Shown here in pieces: positions 1-4,182 of a stretch of DNA of 5,187 nt (within the stretch, counting starts at the first letter, position 1; each line of letters starts with the position of its first letter). The translations under genes and the position numbers were made by a program. This stretch comes from Alkanindiges sp. Lineage in GTDB: Bacteria; Pseudomonadota; Gammaproteobacteria; Pseudomonadales; Moraxellaceae. The notes below the pieces were generated by a model that was given only the letters and a program-made list of their open reading frames with translations, had not been told where the DNA came from and ran no database searches. The stretch covers positions 1 through 5,187 of the forward strand of contig JASLIR010000294.1 of the NCBI GenBank assembly GCA_030152125.1, written 5' to 3'.

Positions 1-340
1 GTGAATAGGGGGTATGGCCAGCGCCTTTTAAGTGTAAATCCTGCGTTTGTCCCTGCTGGTCTACCAGTTGAGCCAGTAACAAGCCACGGCCATCACCCAG
101 TTGCCCGGCCCATTGTCCAAACTGATGCCCCGCATACACCATGGCTAATGGATCAAATCCGGCAGGTAGCTGGTGTCCACCAATAATGCCCACCCAGTCC
201 TGCTCAAACTCCGGTAGACAGTTCAACTTTAGGGCTAAAGGCTGGTTGAAATGTCCGGGGCGGGGGTTAAGCAGGGGCTTGGCGGGCTGGCGGTGAAACA
301 GCTTTTCGTTCAGGGTGGCGTAGCGGTTATTGATCTGCAC
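1..340 (-). CDS. selO: Protein adenylyltransferase SelO (YdiU/UPF0061 family), N-terminal part, cut by window edge
   Basis: Only the first 113 codons are inside the window; the gene continues past the left edge. SelO is a pseudokinase-fold enzyme that transfers AMP from ATP to Ser/Thr/Tyr of target proteins and is linked to oxidative stress (family knowledge). Visible family signatures are NNRYATL at residues 4-10, LAMVYAGHQFGQW at 65-77, GQLGDGRGLLL at 79-89 and the LKGAGHTPYS block at 104-113. From memory, Lys105 in LKGAG corresponds to the ATP-contacting lysine. I chose the GTG at 338-340 because an in-frame TAG lies only 11 codons upstream (374-376), there is no ATG between them, and the conserved NNRYATL must sit near the N-terminus. 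The ribosome binding site is weak, a GAG about 12 bases away, so an ATT start at 362-364 cannot be excluded. The gene follows the desaturase on the same strand but lies beyond its terminator, so it probably has its own promoter. The catalytic Asp/Asn residues and the C-terminal selenocysteine/cysteine region are outside the window. Confidence 0.93.
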   Translation of the reverse strand, partial: MQINNRYATLNEKLFHRQPAKPLLNPRPGHFNQPLALKLNCLPEFEQDWVGIIGGHQLPAGFDPLAMVYAGHQFGQWAGQLGDGRGLLLAQLVDQQGQTQDLHLKGAGHTPYS

Positions 341-430
341 AGTAATAGCTTGCTCTGGTCTAATAGGCTTATGCTAACCGAAATTTTTGGCTGATGGCGT
401 GATGATTATGCAGTTTGCTGTATTCAGCAT

Positions 431-459
431 AAAAAAATCCCGCCAAGGTTGGCGGGATT
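431..459 (-). terminator. Rho-independent terminator of the desaturase gene
   Basis: A perfect 9-bp stem, AATCCCGCC (436-444) with GGCGGGATT (451-459), encloses a 6-nt loop. Read on the minus strand it runs straight into seven T residues (437-431). It begins about 40 bases after the desaturase stop codon and about 90 bases before the selO start, so it should end the desaturase transcript and insulate selO. Confidence 0.92.
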
Positions 460-498
460 GTAAATCGTGAAACTTAAAATCTTCTTGTTAGGCAGCTA

Positions 499-1680
499 TC
501 AGGTAGCATTTGCAGATTGACGCATAAAGCGCTTCATGTTCAGCATCATGGTTTCCATACGCTCGCTATGTGCACGCATACGTTGTTCCATTAACTGGAA
601 TTCCATTTTCATGCGTACATCTGCCTGATGGATTTTTTCAGCAACGGCTGCTTTTTTAGCTTCCAGACTTTGCTCTTTCAGGTTGGCCCAGTCATTCAGG
701 GTATGGGTAAAGGCTTCGTATTCCTGACCGATTTTTTGCTTGATGGCAAGCATGTCTTCATGCATGTCATGGCCGTAGGTCGCCAGATGCTTTTCAGCAC
801 GCTTAAACTTCATGGCTACTTCGGCTTTGCGGATAGTAAAGCTTGGAATACGTTTCAGGTTACGGGTCAGGCCAACTTTAGACAGGCCTAGAATCAACCA
901 TTTAGTAGGGTCAAACTGCCACCATTTAACACCATTGCGGTAGTCGTACTGGAAAATGTGGTGGTAGTTGTGGTAGCCCTCACCCCAGGTGATCAGTGCC
1001 AGCCAGAAGTTGTCACGTGCGGTGTTTTCATCGGTGTAAGGCTGTTTGCCGTACATGTGCGCCAGCGAGTTAATAAAGAAGGTTACATGGTGGTTTACGA
1101 TAATACGCAGTACCCCGGCCAATAACATAACGCCCCAGATATCACCAACTGCCCAGCCCACTGCCATTACAAAGCCCACATTGGTCAGCAACACCAGCGG
1201 AATGTAGTATTTGTCCTGAAACATCACCAGCTTGTCTTTTAACAGATCCGGTGCGTTTTTATAGTTTGGTGTACCACTTGGGTAGTCATGCAGCATCCAG
1301 CCCAGATGGGAGTACCAGAAACCGCGCTTGGCAGAGTATGGGTCTAAATCTACATGGTCTACATGGCGGTGATGCGTACGGTGGCTGGAGGCCCAGAACA
1401 GGATACTGTTCTGAATAGCCAGCGTGCCGCCCAGCATTAACATGAAACGTACAGGCCAGGATGCTTCATAGGCACGGTGTGCCCATAAGCGATGGTAGCC
1501 GGCAGTAATGCCAAGGCCGCTCCAGGCAAAAAACACAAAAAAGCTGATCCATGCTGCTAAACTGAAATCGTGATTCCACAGGTACCACGGGAACAACACC
1601 AGCGCAATAACAGGCATACCGAGCAGTACAATTGCACCGGGCCAGTTAATGGGTGGACGAGCAGTATTTGGTTGATTCAT
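499..1680 (-). CDS. Acyl-CoA / fatty acid delta-9 desaturase, integral membrane di-iron enzyme
   Basis: This 393-residue protein is a membrane-bound desaturase of the acyl-CoA delta-9 (Ole1/DesC/SCD-like) family. It uses O2 and electrons to place a cis double bond in saturated acyl chains, making membrane unsaturated fatty acids. All three histidine boxes are intact: HRLWAH at 63-68, HRTHH at 100-104 and HNYHH at 237-241 (in GEGYHNYHH). The accessory NSLAHMYG lies at 204-211. Hydrophobic segments lie near 15-35, 42-60, 78-95 and 158-198. Residues about 285-385 form a Met/Lys/Glu-rich, probably coiled-coil tail beyond the catalytic domain. From memory, Pseudomonas desaturases of this group are of similar length. 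Start ATG 1678-1680 has a GGAG 11 bases upstream. It is divergent from the META lipoprotein gene, preceded by an extended -10 promoter and a candidate FabR/DesT-type operator. It could be acyl-CoA or phospholipid specific; sequence does not decide this. Confidence 0.95.
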   Translation of the reverse strand: MNQPNTARPPINWPGAIVLLGMPVIALVLFPWYLWNHDFSLAAWISFFVFFAWSGLGITAGYHRLWAHRAYEASWPVRFMLMLGGTLAIQNSILFWASSHRTHHRHVDHVDLDPYSAKRGFWYSHLGWMLHDYPSGTPNYKNAPDLLKDKLVMFQDKYYIPLVLLTNVGFVMAVGWAVGDIWGVMLLAGVLRIIVNHHVTFFINSLAHMYGKQPYTDENTARDNFWLALITWGEGYHNYHHIFQYDYRNGVKWWQFDPTKWLILGLSKVGLTRNLKRIPSFTIRKAEVAMKFKRAEKHLATYGHDMHEDMLAIKQKIGQEYEAFTHTLNDWANLKEQSLEAKKAAVAEKIHQADVRMKMEFQLMEQRMRAHSERMETMMLNMKRFMRQSANAT

Positions 1681-1766
1681 GTCTAGGGAGGCTCCGCGAC
1701 AAGTTTAAACTGAACAATGTAATTATCATTTGTGCTTTATAATCACTTAAGCACAGGTTGAAACGG

Positions 1767-1793
1767 ATAATAGCATGAGCGTACGCGTGTTCA
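1767..1793 (-). promoter_or_regulatory. Predicted desaturase promoter (extended -10)
   Basis: On the minus strand TGCTATTAT (1775-1767) is an extended -10 element: a TGn followed by TATTAT, five of six matches to TATAAT. A weak -35-like TGAACA (1793-1788) lies 15 bp upstream, and a short spacer and poor -35 are tolerable for extended -10 promoters. Transcription would start near 1760 and give a 5' leader of about 80 bases. The operator at 1778-1795 would cover the -35 region. A second candidate is GATAAT around 1722-1727 with a poor -35. Confidence 0.5.
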
Positions 1794-1795
1794 CT
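1778..1795. promoter_or_regulatory. Candidate FabR/DesT-type (TetR family) operator upstream of the desaturase
   Basis: The 18-mer AGCGTACGCGTGTTCACT is an imperfect palindrome of two 7-bp half-sites, AGCGTAC (1778-1784) and GTTCACT (1789-1795, reverse complement AGTGAAC), separated by 4 bp. From memory this is the layout of the gammaproteobacterial unsaturated-fatty-acid regulator sites: FabR uses AGCGTAC-type halves and the Pseudomonas desaturase regulator DesT uses AGTGAAC-type halves. It lies about 98 bp upstream of the desaturase start and overlaps the predicted -35, fitting repression by a TetR-family acyl-CoA sensor. The regulator is not in the window. Confidence 0.55.
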
Positions 1796-1822
1796 AGTGT
1801 GCTGTTGATAATTTTTTTGTAT

Positions 1823-1851
1823 TTTTTAAGCTGCTGATAATGTTTTATAAT
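1823..1851 (+). promoter_or_regulatory. Predicted promoter of the META lipoprotein gene
   Basis: A perfect TATAAT (1846-1851) is preceded at 17 bp by a weak -35, TTTTTA (1823-1828), inside a very A/T-rich, T-tract-containing region (1811-1828) that could act as a curved UP-like element. The expected start near 1858 leaves a leader of about 20 bases containing the AAAGG ribosome binding site (1866-1870). Confidence 0.5.
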
Positions 1852-1877
1852 TGGTTGATTTATATAAAGGTTAAACT

Positions 1878-2408
1878 ATGATGACAATTCAGAATGATTT
1901 GACTAAAAAGCTGAAAAATTGTCAGACAATGACATTGCAAATGGGCATTTTGGCAATTGTAGGGGTTGCTGCTATTTTGTCCGCCTGTAGTTCCAGTCCC
2001 AAGGTGGTACAACAACCTGTAAAAAAACAGGGGGCTGCAGCAGACTACCGGCCATTGCCTGTGCAAGCAGTAGCAACGGGCTTGGCCAATGTGTATTGGG
2101 ACCTTGATATAATTAATGGCAATACGGCCAAAAACTATGGTAGCAAACCTTATCTTTTTTTCTGGGCTAGCAATAGCCAGGTTAGTGGTTCTACGGGTTG
2201 TAATGCTGTGTATGGTAAGTACCGTGAGGTTAACCAGCGCCTGGTAATTGATGCCTGGGCGGGCTATAGCAATTGTGGGGGGGCTTTGCCACAGGAGGCC
2301 GAGTTGATGGATAACCTGGCGCGTATTACCGGTTATCAGCTTAACCAGAATGTCTTGCAGTTGTTTGATGCCAACCAAAAGGTGCTGATTCGGGCCCATA
2401 AGCGTTAA
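1878..2408 (+). CDS. META-domain (HslJ-like) lipoprotein
   Basis: A 176-residue secreted lipoprotein. A hydrophobic stretch (about 20-34) ends in the lipobox LSAC with the lipidated cysteine at 37, followed by Ser38-Ser39, which suggests outer-membrane sorting under the Lol +2 rule. After a short Pro/Lys/Gln linker comes one META domain (about 70-174). Its hallmarks are YWDLDIINGN at 73-82, QVSGSTGCNAVYGKY at 101-115, a central cysteine (SNCGG, 131-135) and LQLFDANQKVLI at 160-171. META domains occur in E. coli HslJ, a heat-shock protein tied to novobiocin resistance, and in several lipoproteins; no enzymatic activity is established. The usual T-x-M-A-C segment is replaced by YSNCGG. Start ATG 1878 has AAAGG seven bases upstream; a second ATG follows at once. 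The cytoplasmic n-region is long (about 19 residues), so an internal ATG (Met18) is possible but lacks a good ribosome binding site. Single-gene unit with its own promoter and terminator. Confidence 0.88.
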   Translation: MMTIQNDLTKKLKNCQTMTLQMGILAIVGVAAILSACSSSPKVVQQPVKKQGAAADYRPLPVQAVATGLANVYWDLDIINGNTAKNYGSKPYLFFWASNSQVSGSTGCNAVYGKYREVNQRLVIDAWAGYSNCGGALPQEAELMDNLARITGYQLNQNVLQLFDANQKVLIRAHKR

Positions 2409-2424
2409 AGGTTTTCTTGTGTTA

Positions 2425-2455
2425 AAAAAGCGCAGTGTTCAGCACTGCGCTTTTT
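2425..2455. terminator. Bidirectional terminator between convergent genes
   Basis: A perfect 8-bp GC-rich stem, GCGCAGTG (2430-2437) with CACTGCGC (2443-2450), has a 5-nt loop TTCAG. It is flanked by A5 (2425-2429) and T5 (2451-2455), which extend it to 13 bp. T-runs follow the hairpin on both strands, so it can serve the lipoprotein gene ending at 2408 on the plus strand and the hydrolase gene ending at 2488 on the minus strand. Confidence 0.93.
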
Positions 2456-2487
2456 GTTTCTATATGATGTTGAGCTGGCTGTAAAAC

Positions 2488-3360
2488 CTAAAACGATGCT
2501 TTGCCCAGGATAGGCATCACCACTGCTTCACAGCCTGCATCCTCAATTTCCTTGACAAAGCCCGGTAAATCGACCTGTGGTAGCAAGTCAGGTTCGGCAT
2601 GTAAAGGGGTAATCATGGTGTCCCAGTGGCAGGGAATAATCCATTTTGGTTGCAGCAGGCGTACCACGTCTTTTACATAATTGGGGCGGTAATGGCGGCC
2701 AATGGCACACAGGCACACTATGTCGGCTTTAAAGCCCTGCAGTTCCTGCTCCAGAAAATCCGCTGAATCTATATGTACTATCGTCAGCGGGCCTGTATTA
2801 ACCAGCCAGTTAAGCACCAGGCCATGCTTTAATTTGTAAAAGCGTGGCGGCCATTGTGGCGGGCTGGTGATGTCGCCCGGTAAGGGAATACGGCCAAATA
2901 CCGCTTTGCCATGAATGGAGGGCAGACCACGTACCTGCCAGTCACCACAGGCAATGTCCTCACGGCCTGTCGTCATGTGCATTTGAGCATCCGGCAGGCC
3001 CGCTGCCTTGCCAACCATGATGGTAGCCGGCGAGCCAATTAAACGCGCACCGGTAGATTTGCACAGGTCAGGCGCATCCAGAATATGATCATAATGTGCA
3101 TGCCCAATTAACACATCATCCGCTGTGGGAATGGTTTGCTGGATCAGTTCAATATTAGGCTGTAAAGGCTGGCTCAGGGTTTCCCACAGGCCTGGGCGCG
3201 ACAGGTACGGGTCCAGCACGATGGTGCGCTGTTCATTTTTAATCACGAAGCCTGCGGTACCCAGATACTGGATTTCAATGTGTTTAGCTGTATCTACCTG
3301 TGCCGGTTGGGAGTACCAGACAGTATTTGGTTGTTTTAACAGCTTTTTTAGGATATCCAT
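2488..3360 (-). CDS. MBL-fold metallo-hydrolase (Lactamase_B_2 / UlaG-like group), substrate unknown
   Basis: A 290-residue cytoplasmic metallo-beta-lactamase-fold protein with no signal peptide. The metal-binding set is complete: HAHYDH at 87-92, His150 (in PSIHGKA), Asp198 (in VHIDSAD) and His245 (in IPCHWD). The opening IEIQYLGTAGFVI (28-40) followed by LDPYL (49-53) is the usual first-strand pattern of the Lactamase_B_2 branch, which includes UlaG-type lactonases and NAPE-PLD-like phosphodiesterases. This supports a dinuclear metal hydrolase, but the substrate cannot be read off. A longer reading begins at an ATG at 3400-3402, but I chose the ATG at 3358-3360: AGGAG (3370-3366) sits five bases upstream, and the extra 14 residues look unrelated to the family. 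It converges on the META lipoprotein gene, with which it shares a terminator. Its upstream region is interrupted 63 bp away by the MITE-like element, so its promoter may have been displaced or altered. No convincing promoter is visible in the remaining gap. Confidence 0.88.
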   Translation of the reverse strand: MDILKKLLKQPNTVWYSQPAQVDTAKHIEIQYLGTAGFVIKNEQRTIVLDPYLSRPGLWETLSQPLQPNIELIQQTIPTADDVLIGHAHYDHILDAPDLCKSTGARLIGSPATIMVGKAAGLPDAQMHMTTGREDIACGDWQVRGLPSIHGKAVFGRIPLPGDITSPPQWPPRFYKLKHGLVLNWLVNTGPLTIVHIDSADFLEQELQGFKADIVCLCAIGRHYRPNYVKDVVRLLQPKWIIPCHWDTMITPLHAEPDLLPQVDLPGFVKEIEDAGCEAVVMPILGKASF

Positions 3361-3365
3361 ATATA

Positions 3366-3370
3366 CTCCT
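3366..3370 (-). promoter_or_regulatory. Ribosome binding site deciding the hydrolase start
   Basis: On the minus strand AGGAG lies five bases before the ATG at 3358-3360. No comparable site precedes the upstream in-frame ATG at 3400-3402, so the shorter 290-residue protein is favoured. Confidence 0.85.
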
Positions 3371-3454
3371 GCGCATGGTGCTCCCAGTGGTAGCTTGCCC
3401 ATTAATCATGAAATGACGTACTTAGGGTCTGTTGACATTTCATATGCGAACTGC

Positions 3455-3553
3455 GTTGTCGGCTAAAATTGATTCAAACAAGGCGTGAAACGCAGGCAAT
3501 GGCGAGCCCTTGCTGAGTTTCACAACGAAGTTTGAGAAAATTTTAGCCACAAC
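3455..3553. repeat. Long internal hairpin 1 of the MITE-like element
   Basis: Paired segments run in register: GTTGT 3455-3459 with ACAAC 3549-3553; GGCTAAAATT 3461-3470 with AATTTTAGCC 3539-3548; TCAAAC 3474-3479 with GTTTGA 3530-3535; GTGAAAC 3485-3491 with GTTTCAC 3517-3523. The apical loop is about 25 bases. An RNA or extruded DNA strand could form a stem of about 35 bp with small interior loops. Confidence 0.85.
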
Positions 3554-3560
3554 CCGAAGG

Positions 3561-3660
3561 GAAAGGGATGTTTTTTGCCACTGCTGCGTTATTCATTGCT
3601 CATTTAGAATGACTAAATATCGCAATTCATGCCTTGCATTGTCTAAAAACATCCACTTTC
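3561..3660. repeat. Long internal hairpin 2 of the MITE-like element
   Basis: The strongest arm is GGATGTTTTT (3566-3575) with AAAAACATCC (3645-3654). The tip is ATTTAG (3602-3607) with CTAAAT (3613-3618) around a 5-nt loop AATGA. Between them pairing is patchy, for example ATTGC 3595-3599 with GCAAT 3622-3626. It lies directly beside hairpin 1, giving a two-cruciform element. Confidence 0.75.
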
Positions 3661-3690
3661 GCAGCCTCATTTGAATTGTCAACAGGCCCT

Positions 3691-3713
3691 AATCAGCAAC
3701 AGCATAGCTGATT
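3691..3713. repeat. Short inverted repeat abutting the right end of the MITE-like element
   Basis: AATCAGC (3691-3697) and GCTGATT (3707-3713) are perfect 7-bp arms around a 9-nt loop. It lies directly next to the insertion point. There is no T-run, so it is not an obvious terminator. It may be the palindromic feature targeted by the insertion or part of an older regulatory site. Confidence 0.5.
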
Positions 3714-3833
3714 CATATGATAGGTGTGTGATAGTTAAGTGGGGTTTGGTGACTAATTCGCCTGAGCTTATGGTCTGAACCGGATAAGGCTACTGGTGTG
3801 CAAGGAGTTGCTGTGCCAGAAAACGATCTTGAC

Positions 3834-3861
3834 TTGCTGTACAGCAAAGCAGTGCTTTGCT
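3834..3861. promoter_or_regulatory. Overlapping palindromes upstream of lptM (possible operator)
   Basis: TTGCTGTACAGCAA (3834-3847) is a perfect 14-bp palindrome. AGCAAAGCA (3843-3851) and TGCTTTGCT (3853-3861) form a second perfect palindrome around one central base. They share AGCAA and are mutually exclusive as hairpins. The pair ends 13 bp before the -10-like TATACT (3875-3880), over the poor -35 region, a typical place for a regulator of lptM-lysA. It could instead be a dispersed repeat. Confidence 0.4.
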
Positions 3862-3874
3862 GGTCGCCTCAGGT

Positions 3875-3880
3875 TATACT
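3875..3880 (+). promoter_or_regulatory. Candidate -10 element for lptM-lysA
   Basis: TATACT matches five of six bases of the -10 consensus and lies 38 bases before the lptM start. At 17 bp upstream there is only GTGCTT, a poor -35, so the promoter would be weak or activator dependent. The overlapping palindromes fall exactly there. Confidence 0.4.
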
Positions 3881-3918
3881 AGCCAGTTATTGCTAACGAT
3901 TAATTTAAAGGAATCATC

Positions 3919-4149
3919 ATGCGTTTCTTGTCTGGTGGGGCAATGACTTGCCTTATGCTTGCAAGTTTGGCTTTGTCTGCCTGTGGGCAAAGAGGGCCTT
4001 TGCTGTTGCCATCCGAAGCCAGTAAGAACAACGATAAAGCCAGCTATATCCTGTATGCGCCCAAAAAAGAGGCACAGTCTTCTTCTGCCCAGGATAAAGC
4101 AACGCAGCCTGTATCTGATAGCGTCGCGCCGGCCGCTGATTCCAAATAA
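3919..4149 (+). CDS. lptM: LPS translocon maturation chaperone LptM (YifL-like small lipoprotein)
   Basis: A 76-residue lipoprotein with a short signal peptide and lipobox LSAC (19-22, lipidated Cys22). The diagnostic sequence CGQRGPLLLP (22-31) follows immediately. This CGQ+GPL-LP block is the signature of LptM/YifL (LppL in Pseudomonas). The protein inserts into the LptDE outer-membrane LPS translocon and helps LptD fold with correct disulfides (family knowledge). The rest (32-76) is a low-complexity Ala/Ser/Lys/Gln tail likely to be disordered, as is usual and poorly conserved. Start ATG 3919 has AAAGGA ending seven bases upstream. lysA begins 33 bp after its stop with no terminator between, so the two should be co-transcribed, the standard gammaproteobacterial order. 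In Pseudomonas and enterics cyaY usually lies divergently upstream; here that place holds the MITE-like element and the hydrolase gene. Confidence 0.92.
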   Translation: MRFLSGGAMTCLMLASLALSACGQRGPLLLPSEASKNNDKASYILYAPKKEAQSSSAQDKATQPVSDSVAPAADSK

Positions 4150-4182
4150 GTGTGATTTGACAAGATTTTACGAGTGGGTTTT

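Larger units (their letters stand above)
3423..3691. mobile_element. MITE-like non-autonomous element with TA target duplication
   Basis: The ends are inverted repeats: GGGTCTGTTGACA (3425-3437) pairs with TGTCAACAGGCCC (3677-3689) at 12 of 13 positions. Similarity continues inward imperfectly for roughly 30 bases. A TA on each side (3423-3424 and 3690-3691) looks like a target duplication. The 265-bp interior has no credible ORF and folds into two long hairpins, described separately. TIRs, a TA duplication, small size and no transposase define a MITE-like element moved in trans. From memory, TA duplications and CTGTTGACA-like ends occur in some IS5-family subgroups, and TA duplications also in IS630/Tc1 elements; I cannot assign the parent. 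It sits between the hydrolase and lptM genes, disrupting neither coding region. Confidence 0.8.
3692..3918. other. Non-coding region between the MITE-like element and lptM
   Basis: Together with the element and its left flank (3361-3422) this makes a 557-bp stretch without a clear gene. It holds the 7-bp inverted repeat, the overlapping palindromes, the TATACT element and a doubtful 27-codon ORF at 3813-3896. I see no tRNA, no convincing terminator and no cyaY start on the minus strand. Confidence 0.6.

Noticed and set aside
1..186. Open frame on the plus strand from the left edge
   Set aside because: It is antisense to selO, whose minus-strand translation carries unmistakable family motifs.
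628..891. 87-codon plus-strand frame
   Set aside because: It lies wholly inside the desaturase gene on the opposite strand and has no ribosome binding site or family resemblance.
1860..2399. 179-codon minus-strand frame opposite the META lipoprotein
   Set aside because: Its protein is low-grade shadow sequence, while the plus-strand frame has a ribosome binding site, lipobox, META motifs and terminator.
1661..3335. Shared 13-mer CAGTATTTGGTTG near the starts of the desaturase and the hydrolase
   Set aside because: In both it encodes QPNT in frame; the surrounding sequence differs, so it looks like coincidence rather than a repeat.
3361..3402. Upstream ATG giving a 14-residue longer hydrolase
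   Set aside because: There is no ribosome binding site there, whereas AGGAG lies five bases before the ATG at 3358-3360.
3432..3437. TTGACA in the element's left end as a -35 promoter box
   Set aside because: The matching -10 position (about 3455-3460, GTTGTC) does not resemble TATAAT, and the hexamer is explained by the terminal repeat.
3125..3466. 113-codon plus-strand frame running into the MITE-like element
   Set aside because: It is antisense to the MBL-fold hydrolase with its complete metal-binding residues, and crosses the element boundary.
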